Positions 17,377 through 26,263 of a stretch of DNA of 64,000 bases are shown here, piece after piece. Each line of letters starts with the position of its first letter. Within the stretch, counting starts at the first letter, position 1. This stretch comes from Thiocapsa marina 5811 (lineage in GTDB: Bacteria; Pseudomonadota; Gammaproteobacteria; Chromatiales; Chromatiaceae): positions 258,501-322,500 of the forward strand of contig NZ_AFWV01000002.1 in the NCBI RefSeq assembly GCF_000223985.1. The letters run 5' to 3'. The notes under the pieces are model-generated. The model was not told the origin of the DNA and searched no databases. It saw only the letters and a program-made list of their open reading frames with translations. The position numbers and the translations under genes were made by a program.

Positions 17377-18903
17377 ATGACGTCTCACCAAACCATGATG
17401 ATCCGGATGTTTATCGGTCGGTGTCGGCGGTTGGCCTTGGGTGGGCTTACGCTCCTGGCGGTCGTATCCACCTCGGTGTCGGCCGATGCCTACAGCCTTC
17501 CCGACATGGGCAGCTCGTCCGACAGCATGATGACCCGATCGGCAGAGGCGCGTCTCGGCAAGCTCTTCATGCGCAGCGTGCGAAGCGCCCTGCCCGTGAT
17601 GGACGATCCGCTCGCCACCAGTTACATCGAGTCCCTGGGCACCGCCCTGGTCGAGTCCGATCGGACCGCCGGAGGAAGCTTCACCTTTTTCCTGATCGAT
17701 GAGCCGGTCGTGAACGCCTTCGCCGGCCCCGGCGGCTACATCGGCATCTACGCCGGCTTGATCTTGGCGGCGCAGACCGAAAGCGAGCTTGCTGCCGTGA
17801 TGGCGCATGAGATTGCCCATGTCACCCAGCGTCATTTGATGCGCTCCTTCGAGGACCAGAGCAAGCTCAGCCTTCCGACCACGGCCTTGTTGATCGCGGC
17901 GGCCATTCTGGGCGCCCAGGTCTCGCCCGACGCGGGGATGGCTGCGATTGCCGGCGTGCAGGCCGCAGCGCTCCAGAGACAGATCAACTTCACGCGCGAC
18001 AACGAGAAGGAGGCCGATCGGATCGGGATCCAGACGCTGGCCGGAGCCGGTCACGATCCCTTCGCGATGGCCGGCTTCTTCGAGCGGCTGGCCAAGGCCA
18101 CCCGCGTCTACGAGTCCAGCGCCCCGGAGTTCCTGAGGACGCATCCGGTGACGGCCGACCGAATCGCGGACTCGCTCGGTCGAGCCGAGGGTTTCGGTGC
18201 GCGGCAGCGCGCCGATAGTCTGCGATTTCAGTTGACGCGCGCGAAGCTGCGCGAGCGCTCCTATCGCCGTGCCGAGCAGTCGGTGGCCCATTTCGAGGAC
18301 ACCTTGGGTGGTGGTCGCTTTCGCGAAGAGATTGCCGAGCGATACGGCTATGCCCTCGCCCTGCAGCGCGCGCGACGCTTTACCGATGCAAAGCGCGAGA
18401 GCGACACGCTGATCGCCGCTCATCCGAGCCAGGCCGAATTTATCGTCCTCGATGCCGAGCTCGACCTGGCGCTCGGCAAAGGCACGGAGGCCCTCGCGCA
18501 CCTCAAGCAAGCCGTGAGCCTATTTCCGAGTCAATGGCCTCTGCGCGTCGCCTATGCCGATGCACTCATGTCGGCGGGCGAGCCTGCACGCGCGCTCGAC
18601 GAGCTGAAGGCCGTGGCGCGGGTGCGTCCGGCCAACGCTTTGCTTTACGAGATGATTGTGCAGGCCGCCACCAAGGCGGGCGATCAGGCCGACGTCGACC
18701 GCTATCGCGCGGAGAAACTCTATGTCGAAGGGGATCTCGAGCCGGCCATCAGGCAGCTCGAGATGGCCTTGCGCCGACGCAATGTGCCGTATCACGATGC
18801 CGCGCAGATCCAGGTCCGGCTCGACGCCTGGCGTGAAGAGGGACGCGAGGAGAAGAAGCGAGGCGGAAATCCTCTGCGCGCTGCGCCCTTGAGCGCGCGA
18901 TGA
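17377..18903 (+). CDS. bepA: BepA-like periplasmic M48 metalloprotease with TPR domain
   Basis: 508 residues from ATG 17377, preceded by AAGGTG, and followed by a basic and hydrophobic signal sequence (RRLALGGLTLLAVVSTSVSA). The zinc motif is HEIAH (in VMAHEIAHVTQRH), and the third ligand lies in NEKEADRIG. The C-terminal half is TPR-like helices (about 290-490). Length and layout match BepA/YfgC, which helps LptD assembly and degrades stalled outer-membrane proteins. A longer frame back to 17194 lacks a signal peptide at its N-terminus, so the shorter start is used. Confidence 0.82.
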   Translation: MTSHQTMMIRMFIGRCRRLALGGLTLLAVVSTSVSADAYSLPDMGSSSDSMMTRSAEARLGKLFMRSVRSALPVMDDPLATSYIESLGTALVESDRTAGGSFTFFLIDEPVVNAFAGPGGYIGIYAGLILAAQTESELAAVMAHEIAHVTQRHLMRSFEDQSKLSLPTTALLIAAAILGAQVSPDAGMAAIAGVQAAALQRQINFTRDNEKEADRIGIQTLAGAGHDPFAMAGFFERLAKATRVYESSAPEFLRTHPVTADRIADSLGRAEGFGARQRADSLRFQLTRAKLRERSYRRAEQSVAHFEDTLGGGRFREEIAERYGYALALQRARRFTDAKRESDTLIAAHPSQAEFIVLDAELDLALGKGTEALAHLKQAVSLFPSQWPLRVAYADALMSAGEPARALDELKAVARVRPANALLYEMIVQAATKAGDQADVDRYRAEKLYVEGDLEPAIRQLEMALRRRNVPYHDAAQIQVRLDAWREEGREEKKRGGNPLRAAPLSAR

Positions 18904-19317
18904 AGTGCGTTCCAAGTCCAGTTGGAGTGCGGTAACATTGTCCGGGTGCAGATGTCGGGAAAGCGCACCGGCGCCCCTGATTCAGTCTCCGGCACTGCCG
19001 CGGCGACGGGCCTGATCCGCAGAGCTCGCCAAGCGAATCAATAATAAGATTGATAATGATGTGGAGGATCTCGCCGTTCAAACCCCACGCGGGTCGGATC
19101 GGGCTGCAAAGGGCCCGGGCGTCCAAGCCGTACGTCGGAAACCCGGTCGAGCGCCTTCATCCAGGTGGATCGGCCGCGCGCATAGCCGGTTGTCGACATC
19201 GGGCCGTGTCGGTCCGTCGGGGACGTCCTCGGTGAGCCGGCGTTCGCGAAATGACCCGATACGCGTGATGCTTCTCGCAACCCAGACCACCCAACCATGC
19301 TCCATAGGAGATGTTCC
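18904..19317. other. Intergenic region upstream of soxY
   Basis: About 410 bp with no supported gene. It must carry the soxYZ promoter, but no convincing hexamer pair was found. A short A/T-rich patch (AATAATAAGATTGATAATGATG) lies near 19040-19062. Confidence 0.4.
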
Positions 19318-19791
19318 ATGATCGATGCAAAACGTCGAATCCTGCTGAAGGGTTCACTCGCCGCCGGTACCGTCGGAGTCGCCGTCGGCGCCGGTCTGCT
19401 GTCCCCCAGAATGGTCCTTGCGAGCTGGAACGAGGCGGCCTTCCACGCGAAGGATCTGCCCGCAGCCCTGTCGAGCCTGATGGGATCGGATGCGACCGAG
19501 ACCAACGATGCGATCAAGATCAAGGCCCCGGATATCGCCGAAAACGGTGCAGTCGTGCCGGTCACCGTCGAGACGGACATGGAGGGCGTCAAGTCGATCG
19601 CGATTGTTGCCGACCAAAACCAGACACCGCTCATTGCCTCGTTCGACCTCGGCGAGTCGGCGCTGCCCTTCGTTTCCACGCGGATCAAGATGGCCAAGAC
19701 GTCCAACGTCGTGGCAGTGGTTCAGACCGCCGACAAGCTCTACAGCAACGCCAAGGAGGTGAAGGTCACCATCGGCGGCTGCGGCGGCTGA
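19318..19791 (+). CDS. soxY: Sulfur-carrier protein SoxY
   Basis: 157 residues from ATG 19318 with AGGAG 6-7 nt upstream. It has a Tat-type signal (KRRILLKGSLAAG) for folded export. The C-terminus ends in GGCGG, the swinging-arm motif whose cysteine carries the sulfur substrate during thiosulfate oxidation in the periplasm. soxZ follows after 54 bp. No soxXA, soxB or soxCD is present here; in Allochromatium vinosum soxYZ are likewise separate from the other sox genes. Confidence 0.96.
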   Translation: MIDAKRRILLKGSLAAGTVGVAVGAGLLSPRMVLASWNEAAFHAKDLPAALSSLMGSDATETNDAIKIKAPDIAENGAVVPVTVETDMEGVKSIAIVADQNQTPLIASFDLGESALPFVSTRIKMAKTSNVVAVVQTADKLYSNAKEVKVTIGGCGG

Positions 19792-19845
19792 TCGAATCGA
19801 CCCCCGCGGTACACGGCATAGACACCAAATTCGAGGTATAGAGAG

Positions 19846-20157
19846 ATGTCAGACATCAAGATCCGCGCCAAGCTCAAAGACGGCGAGACCGAAGTCAAGT
19901 GCTTGATGAGTCACCCGATGGAAACCGGGTTGCGTAAGGACAGCAAGACCGGCGAGCTGGTTCCGGCGCACTTCATCCAGGAAGTCGTCTGCAAATCCAA
20001 GGATCAGGTCGTCATGACCGCCAATTGGAGCGGCGGCGTGTCCAAGAACCCCTACTTGGCATTCAAATTCTCGGGCGGCGCTGCCGGGGATCCCATCGAG
20101 ATCACCTGGACGGACAACATGGGCGAGACCCAAAGCGCGACCGGCGAGATCTCCTGA
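19846..20157 (+). CDS. soxZ: Sulfur-carrier partner protein SoxZ
   Basis: 103 residues, matching the usual SoxZ length, with an Ig-like fold (IRAKLKDGETEVKCLMSHPMETG at the start, ITWTDNMGE near the end). It lacks its own signal peptide and is expected to be exported as a complex with Tat-targeted SoxY. AGAGAG precedes the ATG. It is cotranscribed with soxY. Confidence 0.96.
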   Translation: MSDIKIRAKLKDGETEVKCLMSHPMETGLRKDSKTGELVPAHFIQEVVCKSKDQVVMTANWSGGVSKNPYLAFKFSGGAAGDPIEITWTDNMGETQSATGEIS

Positions 20158-20191
20158 TCTCGGGTTCGCTTATCCGAGCACAGGGACGTGC

Positions 20192-21133
20192 TCAGCTCGC
20201 GTCAGGCACCCCGCGGCGTATTCGCGACACCTGCTCGAGTGCTTGGCGATCCGACAGTGGACCCTTGTAGACGCCCGGTTCGCCGGCGGGGCGTCGTCTG
20301 AAGCGTTTATACGGCCACGCATATTGCTCCGGGCAGACCGAGACGCACTGCTCGATTCCTGTGTTGAGCGCCGCTGCCGCCTCGATATCGTCTTCGCTGT
20401 CGATGCCGCTCGGAGCCGGGATGCAATGCATCCTGAATCCCTTCGCCCCCTTTAAGCGCTCCGCGAACATGAAGATCACGGGTGCGCCCGTGCGGCGCGA
20501 CAGTCGGTTGACCAAGAGCATGGTGAAGGCCGGAATTCCGAAGAAGGGTGCGAAGACAGCGCCCTTGTCGGCCTTGGGTTCCTGGTCGGGTAGGATGCCG
20601 ACATAGTCCCCGCGCTCGAGTGCCTGAACCAGCACCCGGATCCCCTTCGCCGTGATCGGCGCCAACTCGGCCCCGCTGCGGGCACGCGAGGCGAGTATCA
20701 TGTCGTCGAGATATTTCTGCGGTTTGTAGAAGATCGCCGTCGGGCCTTGTGCCGCGAGATGCAACCCGGCCAGCTCCCACGCGCCCAAGTGCGGGGAGAG
20801 CACGATCAAGCCTTTGCCGTCGCGCCGCTCCAGCAGATCCCCGCCTTTCACCTCGCGGACCAGCGCGAGCACCTCATCGGCCGGTCGTAGCCACAGATGG
20901 GCGATCTCGACATAGGTCTTGCCGAACTCCCGCAGATTCCGGTTGCGCAACCGAATCTGCTCCTTCCTGTCGAGCTCGGGGAAACAGAGTGCGATATTGA
21001 CCAGCGCGTTGCGTCGTTGCTTGTTGGGCCATAGCCCGATCAGCAGTCCGATGCCCGAGCCGAGGCGGTGTGCGGCCCCGAGCGGCAATCGGTTCAGCAG
21101 ATGCATGAGGCTACGCGCCACGGCGTCCTTCAT
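20192..21133 (-). CDS. LpxL/HtrB-type lipid A acyltransferase
   Basis: 313 residues from the ATG at 21133 (MKDAVARSLMHLLNRLPLG), the usual size for the family. The HX4E catalytic motif is seen in LSPHLGAWEL, and the substrate-binding region in KPQKYLDDMI and LPDQEPK. These inner-membrane enzymes add secondary acyl chains to lipid A. The frame stays open about 75 codons upstream, but that part is not typical. Convergent with soxYZ. LpxL versus LpxM/P specificity cannot be told. Confidence 0.85.
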   Translation of the reverse strand: MKDAVARSLMHLLNRLPLGAAHRLGSGIGLLIGLWPNKQRRNALVNIALCFPELDRKEQIRLRNRNLREFGKTYVEIAHLWLRPADEVLALVREVKGGDLLERRDGKGLIVLSPHLGAWELAGLHLAAQGPTAIFYKPQKYLDDMILASRARSGAELAPITAKGIRVLVQALERGDYVGILPDQEPKADKGAVFAPFFGIPAFTMLLVNRLSRRTGAPVIFMFAERLKGAKGFRMHCIPAPSGIDSEDDIEAAAALNTGIEQCVSVCPEQYAWPYKRFRRRPAGEPGVYKGPLSDRQALEQVSRIRRGVPDAS

Positions 21134-21395
21134 GCCGGCATGTCTCGGCCCTTCGACAGGTTGCCTCTTGTGCCCCAAACCCCTCTCCTTCTTGCTTCGC
21201 GCCCTGCCGATCCTTCTCGGAACCGACGAGGCGCTGCGCTGCGCTTCGGATTCGAATGACAGATCCGAGTAGCTTGTTAAACTGCTGCACGCCGCTTGCA
21301 TTGACCGCGGGGCCGCCGGGACCGCCGGCGCTCCGGCGGCGGGCGATGCGCCGATCAATCACAAAAACGACGACCACCAAACGAGGTATCACCGC

Positions 21396-21824
21396 GTGAA
21401 TGATGACCATCCGAGATCACTGACGCCCCAAGAGGCCTTCGACATGCTCCAAGAGCATCCCCAGGCGGTTCTTGTCGATATTCGTTCCTCGATGGAGTTT
21501 CTGTTCGTGGGACATCCCAAGGGCGCGGTGCATGTCCCCTGGATCGACGAGCCGGATTGGGTGGTCAACCCCCATTTCGTGACCGAGATCCGCAAACTCC
21601 TGCTCGGCGGCGCCGTGTGCGAGCCGGGCGCGGCCTGTGCGCCGGTCGTCCTGATCTGTCGCAGCGGAAAGCGCTCGCTCGAAGCCGGTAAGGCGCTGCT
21701 CCAGGACGGGCTCAAGGCCGTCTATCATGTCGACGAGGGCTTCGAGGGCGATCTCGACGAACAGCACCACCGAAGCACCCAAGGCGGTTGGCGCTTTCGC
21801 GGTTTGCCGTGGGAGCAGTGTTGA
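21396..21824 (+). CDS. Single-domain rhodanese-like sulfurtransferase
   Basis: 142 residues with one rhodanese fold: LTPQEAFDMLQ at the start, VLVDIRSSMEFLFVGHPKGAVHVPW, and the active loop LICRSGKRS with the catalytic Cys. The C-terminus GGWRFRGLPWEQC is typical of this short subgroup. It may handle persulfide sulfur in the cytoplasm, which fits a sulfur oxidiser, though the acceptor is unknown. Divergent from the acyltransferase. Confidence 0.85.
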   Translation: MNDDHPRSLTPQEAFDMLQEHPQAVLVDIRSSMEFLFVGHPKGAVHVPWIDEPDWVVNPHFVTEIRKLLLGGAVCEPGAACAPVVLICRSGKRSLEAGKALLQDGLKAVYHVDEGFEGDLDEQHHRSTQGGWRFRGLPWEQC

Positions 21825-21887
21825 GACCGATCGGCGCGACGCCTGCCCCGATCCGTCCCGGGTCCGTCGGTCACTCGACGGCGGATC

Positions 21888-22529
21888 TCAGGATCGGGGC
21901 GTCAAGGCCGCTCGACGGTCCTCCGCATCACGTCGACAGGTTCCGACGAGCTCGAGTCGGCGCAGGATCTCGCGTGCAGCGGTCAGGTTCTGCGGCGACG
22001 GATCGCCGAGCACACGCTGCAGATCCTTTTCCAAAGACGCTCCTTGTTCCGCCAGGTGGGTCAGGATCCCGGCGACGGCAGCAGCCGGATCAGGCCGACT
22101 GGTTGCCTCGTCGAGGCTTTCCCGAAGCTCGATCTCGGCCATCAGAAAACCCTCGAGGGCGCCATACTCGGCGGCGCCCGCGCCGTAGCTGTCGCCTCGG
22201 CATTCCAGAAGATCGAGAAGATAGGCTGCGCGCGCCAAGGGGTCGAGCAACGTCCGATAGGCCAATTGGATCTCGATCGGCGACTGCCCCGGCGTCGAGT
22301 CGGCCGCCGATTCAGGATGGCCGTACGACGTCGCCGCGTCCCCGTCGAGCAGTGCTCGGTAGCGCTCGCAGAGGCGTGATTGGTCGACCATGAACCCGAC
22401 CGGTAGATCGAACAGATCGAAATAGTTCTTGGGGCCGTTCAAAACGGCGGAGATCGTTGCCACCTGCGGCGCGCCTCGACCCGGAATCCGACAACCGAAC
22501 CCGAATCCTAGTGCTTGCAGGTCACCCAA
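21888..22529 (-). CDS. HscB-like J-domain protein lacking the HPD motif
   Basis: About 200 residues, with the start uncertain: no ATG lies before the conserved NYFDLFDLPVGF, so a TTG or GTG start (between 22529 and about 22440) must be used. The layout matches HscB: the J-domain start NYFDLF, helix IQLAYRTLLDPLARAAYLLDL, and the C-terminal FLMAEIELRESLDEA. In an ungapped alignment to E. coli HscB from memory, the HPD tripeptide falls on AAT. A GHPE string occurs a few residues later and is not in register. Without HPD it should not stimulate HscA ATPase normally. It lies 46 bp after iscR, and no iscS, iscU, iscA or hscA is present. Confidence 0.7.
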   Translation of the reverse strand: MGDLQALGFGFGCRIPGRGAPQVATISAVLNGPKNYFDLFDLPVGFMVDQSRLCERYRALLDGDAATSYGHPESAADSTPGQSPIEIQLAYRTLLDPLARAAYLLDLLECRGDSYGAGAAEYGALEGFLMAEIELRESLDEATSRPDPAAAVAGILTHLAEQGASLEKDLQRVLGDPSPQNLTAAREILRRLELVGTCRRDAEDRRAALTPRS

Positions 22530-22574
22530 GGCAAGCCGCCGGCGTCTTCGGCGGTGCGCGCTTGCGGCGTTCGG

Positions 22575-23057
22575 TCAGGCGTTGGCGACGATGCGCTGCA
22601 CGCCGAGCTTCACGTCGACGGCCGTGCAGGTCGTGCCCGGACGGTTGCCCATCTCGTCACGGCGGTCCACGAGCTGCTGAAGGCTGATGCGGTTGAGGTA
22701 ATCGTAGATGCGTTCGCTCAGATCGTGCCAGAGGTCGTGGGTCAGACAAGGACCATTGTTCTGACAGTTGTGCGCACCGCCGCAGCGGGTCGTGTCGACG
22801 TTCTCGTCGACCGCCGCGATGACCTCGGCGATGTGGATCTCGGCGGCTTGGCGCGCCAGATTGTATCCGCCGCCAGGCCCGCGGACGCTGGTCACGAGTG
22901 CGCGACGACGCAGCTTCGCGAACAGCTGTTCGAGGTAAGACAGCGAAATGCCTTGGCGTTGGGCGATATCGGCCAACGCGATCGGCCCTTGGCCTTGATG
23001 GATGGCCAGATCGAGCATCGCCGTAACCGCATAGCGGCCCTTCGTGGTCAGTCTCAC
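22575..23057 (-). CDS. iscR: Rrf2-family iron-sulfur regulator IscR
   Basis: 160 residues from a GTG at 23057, giving the canonical IscR start [18 protein letters not shown] with GAGG five bases upstream. A winged-helix domain ([27 protein letters not shown]) precedes the [2Fe-2S] ligand cysteines in [13 protein letters not shown] plus a following His. IscR represses isc genes when loaded with its cluster. Here it is followed only by the HscB-like gene, so the usual iscSUA-hscBA-fdx operon is not attached. Confidence 0.9.
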   Translation of the reverse strand: MRLTTKGRYAVTAMLDLAIHQGQGPIALADIAQRQGISLSYLEQLFAKLRRRALVTSVRGPGGGYNLARQAAEIHIAEVIAAVDENVDTTRCGGAHNCQNNGPCLTHDLWHDLSERIYDYLNRISLQQLVDRRDEMGNRPGTTCTAVDVKLGVQRIVANA

Positions 23058-23150
23058 GTGCACCTCGCTCCGTTAATCGATATCTCGCAGCATGATACGG
23101 TACCCGACCACGGCGATCAATTAATCCATACCGAAATTACGACTAAATCG

Positions 23151-23235
23151 AAACCGCGCCCGGTGCGGTCTGTGTCGTTCGTTGGATTGACTTGGCCGCG
23201 CCGGCTCCGAGACCTGTCGGAGCCGGTGCGGTTTA
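23151..23235. repeat. Dispersed TAAACCGCG-ended repeat, copy 1
   Basis: It starts AAACCGCGCCCGGTGCGG and ends GGAGCCGGTGCGGTTTA. Its last TTA is the complement of the TAA stop codon of cysE (23233-23235). It lies between cysE and iscR. Confidence 0.7.
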
Positions 23236-24009
23236 GGTCCGGTCGGTTGCGGGCGAGTCGGTTGCGGGCGGGATCTCGACCTCGTCGAGCGTGGGGTCGT
23301 GCTCGAAATGCTGCATGATGCCTCGGCTTTCGAGCGCTCTGGACATCTGCTCGACGCGCTGATCCATGTGGTGGATGTGATCGAGCATGCGGTTGATGGC
23401 GTTGGCGATCGGGTCGGGAGCATCGCGTGTCGCTCCGTAGGCATCGAAGCCGATCCGCTTGGCGGTGTCGGCGCGGCGGCGGGTGGTCGCGTCCTTCGCC
23501 GGCTCGATGATCCGGCCGGGGACGCCGACCACCGTCGCGCCTGCCGGAACGGATTTCACGACAACGGCGTTGGAGCCGATGCGCACGCCGTCGCCGATCA
23601 GGAGCGGTCCGAGGACCTTGGCCCCGGCGCCGACGACCACGTCGCGCCCCAAGGTCGGATGGCGTTTGCCTTTTTGCCAGGTCGTGCCGCCCAAGGTCAC
23701 CCCGTGATAGAGGGTGCAGTCGTCGCCGATCACCGCCGTTTCACCGATCACCACGCCCATGCCGTGATCGATAAAGAAGCGCCGGCCGATCACGGCGCCC
23801 GGATGGATCTCGATTCCGGTAAAGAGTCGGGCCAGATTGGAGAGTACGCGGGCGAGCCACTTGAGATTGCGTTTCCATAGCCGGTGCGTCAGCCGGTGGA
23901 CCAGCACGGCGTGCAGCCCCGGATAGGTGGTGAAGACCTCGAACCCGGTGCGGGCTGCCGGATCGCGCTCGAAAACGCACTCGATGTCTTCCTTCAATCG
24001 TTTGAACAT
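23233..24009 (-). CDS. cysE: Serine O-acetyltransferase
   Basis: 258 residues. The left-handed beta-helix hexapeptide repeats are evident ([22 protein letters not shown], then [30 protein letters not shown]). The acetyl-CoA site region is [13 protein letters not shown]. It makes O-acetylserine for cysteine synthesis and is the first gene of a minus-strand group with iscR and the HscB-like gene. The C-terminal about 60 residues extend past the core. The stop codon is contributed by a dispersed repeat. Confidence 0.93.
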   Translation of the reverse strand: MFKRLKEDIECVFERDPAARTGFEVFTTYPGLHAVLVHRLTHRLWKRNLKWLARVLSNLARLFTGIEIHPGAVIGRRFFIDHGMGVVIGETAVIGDDCTLYHGVTLGGTTWQKGKRHPTLGRDVVVGAGAKVLGPLLIGDGVRIGSNAVVVKSVPAGATVVGVPGRIIEPAKDATTRRRADTAKRIGFDAYGATRDAPDPIANAINRMLDHIHHMDQRVEQMSRALESRGIMQHFEHDPTLDEVEIPPATDSPATDRT

Positions 24010-24020
24010 AAATCCAAGCC

Positions 24021-24213
24021 TTTAGACCGCGCCCGGCGCGGTGTGCGATGTTTTTGGATGGGGTCGGCCCCGGCAGACATGGCGACCGCTGGAGCCGGCG
24101 CGGTCTAACCGATTAAAAACAGATCATGTTGAATCGCGTCCCCGCTAAGGGCTGTGGATGCACCAAACGGCGAGCCGACTCGAAAATATGCATCTTGCTC
24201 TGGAAGCGGTTTA
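24021..24213. repeat. Dispersed TAAACCGCG-ended repeat, copy 2 (two half-elements)
   Basis: The first half (24021-24108) begins TTTAGACCGCGCCCGG, contains GATCGG-like GGTCGGCCCCGGCAGAC and ends GGCGCGGTCTAA. The second half (to 24213) contains AAGGGCTGTGGATGCAC and ends CTGGAAGCGGTTTA. The same two halves in the same order occur at 60369-60560, and inverted at 27933-28124. Confidence 0.8.
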
Positions 24214-24223
24214 TGACGTCTCG

Positions 24224-25009
24224 TCAGTCGGCCGGAGGCGTCGACCGTTTCCCGCTCTTGCGCCCCTGCGCAGCACTCAGGATGCCCCGCAGGATGTTGA
24301 TCTCGACGCGATCCGGGCGAGCGCGATTGAAGAGGTGGCGCAGGCGCAGCAGCAGCTTCTTGGAGCTGTCCGGATCGCCGAAGCCGATGTCGCGCAGGGT
24401 GTCGGCGAGGTGACCATGCAGACCTTCGAGCTCCTGCGCAGTGGCGAGATCGCGCCGGAGCTCGTCTGACGGCGCGCGAGTCGCATCCGCACGATCCTCG
24501 CGCCAACAGCGACGGATCTCGTAGGCGAAGACTTGTGCCGCGGCCGCCAGATTGAGCGAGCTGAAGTCCGGGTTCGTCGGGATGTGCACCAGAAACTGGC
24601 AGCGCGCCAGCTCGGCATTGGTGAGGCCGGAGCTCTCGCGTCCGAGCAGCAGCGCGACCTCGCCCGCGGCTGCTTCGTCAAGCAGTTTTCGGGCCGTTTC
24701 AGGCGGTTCGAGGGTCTCCCACTCGAGCGTGCGCCGGCGCGCGCTCGTGCCGATCACGACTCGACAGTCGGCGATGGCCGCGGGCAGGTCGGTATGGACC
24801 CCCGCGTGCTGCAGCAGGTCGTCCGCTCCGCAGGCACGGGCCAGGGCCTCGGCATCCGGTGGCTGCTTGGGTGCGACCAGCTCCAGGCGCGAGAGGCCCA
24901 TGGTCTTCATGGCCCGGGCGACGGCGCCGATGTTCCCGCTGAGGGAGGGTTCGACCAGGACGAAACGGATGCGCGCGAGCGCGTTGTCGGTGTTTTCAGT
25001 CATCATCAT
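24224..25009 (-). CDS. trmJ: tRNA (cytidine/uridine-2'-O-)-methyltransferase TrmJ
   Basis: 261 residues of the SPOUT class. The knot motifs are EPSLSGNIGAVARAMKTMGL, LLGRESSGLTNAELA and IPTNPDFSSLNLAAAAQ. The C-terminal about 80 residues are the helical extension typical of TrmJ. It methylates position 32 of certain tRNAs. It is divergent from suhB, an arrangement common in gammaproteobacteria. Confidence 0.92.
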   Translation of the reverse strand: MMMTENTDNALARIRFVLVEPSLSGNIGAVARAMKTMGLSRLELVAPKQPPDAEALARACGADDLLQHAGVHTDLPAAIADCRVVIGTSARRRTLEWETLEPPETARKLLDEAAAGEVALLLGRESSGLTNAELARCQFLVHIPTNPDFSSLNLAAAAQVFAYEIRRCWREDRADATRAPSDELRRDLATAQELEGLHGHLADTLRDIGFGDPDSSKKLLLRLRHLFNRARPDRVEINILRGILSAAQGRKSGKRSTPPAD

Positions 25010-25079
25010 GCAAGTTCTTCAGAACATCAGTAGATTGTCAATCTTTGATCGGTGACGCGCATCGGTTATCTTGCACGCT

Positions 25080-25880
25080 ATGCAACACCCAAGCCTCAAT
25101 ATCGCCATCCGCGCCGCACGCAGTGCCGGCAAGCTCCTTCTGCGCTACATGGACCGCGTCGACTCGCTGAAGGTCGAGTCCAAGAGCCGCAACGACTTCG
25201 TGAGCGACATCGATCGCGGTGCGGAGGCGATCATCATCCAGGAGCTGCGGGCGCGCTTCCCGGATCATGCGATCCTCGCCGAGGAAAGCGGCGCACAGGG
25301 TCGAGGTGATTTTCAGTGGATCATCGATCCCCTCGACGGCACCACCAACTATCTGCACGGTTTCCCGCAGTTCTCGGTCTCGATTGCGCTCAAGCACAAG
25401 GGCCAGCTCGAATGCGGCGTGGTCTACGATCCGTTGCGCGAGGAGATGTACAGTGCCGCTCGCGGCCAGGGCGCGCAACTGAACGACCGCAAGATCCGGG
25501 TCGCCAATCGCCCTTCGCTCGAAGGCGCACTGATCGGGACCGGATTTCCCTTTCGCGATCAGCGCCACATCGACGTCTATCTGCGCATGTTCAAGGATAT
25601 GACGCTCTCCACCGCGGGCTTGCGCCGCCCGGGCTCGGCCGCGCTCGATCTCGCCTATGTGGCGGCCGGACGTACCGACGGTTTCTGGGAGATCGGTCTT
25701 TCCGAGTGGGATTGTGCGGCGGGCGCGCTCCTCGTCACCGAAGCCGGCGGGACCGTCACGGATCTCGCCGGGGGAAAGACCTTTCTCGAGACCGGAAATC
25801 TGATTGCAGGGAATCTCAATGTGCATCGCGCGATGCTGAGCCTCCTGACGCCGCATCTCACCGAGCAGCTCAAGGCCTAG
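25080..25880 (+). CDS. suhB: Inositol-1-monophosphatase family protein SuhB
   Basis: 266 residues from ATG 25080. The metal-binding motifs are AEESG, WIIDPLDGTTNYLHG and, near the C-terminus, the SEWDCAAGALLVTEAGG motif. SuhB is both a phosphatase and a factor in rRNA transcription antitermination in enterobacteria. Divergent from trmJ. Confidence 0.93.
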   Translation: MQHPSLNIAIRAARSAGKLLLRYMDRVDSLKVESKSRNDFVSDIDRGAEAIIIQELRARFPDHAILAEESGAQGRGDFQWIIDPLDGTTNYLHGFPQFSVSIALKHKGQLECGVVYDPLREEMYSAARGQGAQLNDRKIRVANRPSLEGALIGTGFPFRDQRHIDVYLRMFKDMTLSTAGLRRPGSAALDLAYVAAGRTDGFWEIGLSEWDCAAGALLVTEAGGTVTDLAGGKTFLETGNLIAGNLNVHRAMLSLLTPHLTEQLKA

Positions 25881-26062
25881 ACCGAGATCCGGCCGTCGAC
25901 CGTTTCGTGCCGCACGCAAGGGCTCGACGCGGTTGACGATCACGATCATCCAGCGACTCACCTGCCGGGTGAGGGCCACTGCGACTCCCCGGGGGCGTCT
26001 TCGGGTGGATGCGGAGATTCGGGCGAGCGACGGCCAATCTCGGTTCGAGGGTCTAGACTTCC

Positions 26063-26191
26063 CAGTGGGTCAATCCACCGGAGGTCTACTTCGAATCCGG
26101 CGACCATGAGCACCTGATCAAGATCTCCGGGGCTCGATTCGCGGATCTCATGCATGCAGCCGAAGTCGTCGACGTCGGTACACACCTCTGA
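26063..26191 (+). pseudogene. Possible C-terminal remnant of an unknown gene
   Basis: After an in-frame TAG, the sequence reads TSQWVNPPEVYFESGDHEHL onward to VVDVGTHL and a TGA at 26189-26191. Composition is protein-like, but there is no in-frame start near its beginning and no family could be named. A terminator stands 13 bp after the stop, which hints that a real gene once ended here. Confidence 0.3.
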
Positions 26192-26204
26192 TAACTCTCG
26201 GGAT

Positions 26205-26230
26205 GCCGCTCGGGTGCGAGCGGCTTTTTT
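26205..26230 (+). terminator. Rho-independent terminator
   Basis: An 8-bp perfect stem GCCGCTCG / CGAGCGGC with a 4-nt loop is followed by six T residues. It would end transcription from suhB or from the short frame at 26063-26191. Confidence 0.8.
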
Positions 26231-26263
26231 GCGGGGCGACCGTTCGAAGATCATGCCGCGCCG

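Larger units (their letters stand above)
25881..26263. other. Intergenic region with possible gene remnant and a terminator
   Basis: About 380 bp. The only protein-like stretch is the short frame at 26063-26191. A strong terminator follows at 26205-26230. No full gene is supported. Confidence 0.4.

Noticed and set aside
19040-19062. A/T-rich patch as a soxY promoter
   Set aside because: It lacks a matching -35 and lies over 250 bp from the start codon.
22340-22420. GHPE in the HscB-like protein as its HPD motif
   Set aside because: The ungapped alignment places it six residues after the HPD position, outside the J-domain loop.
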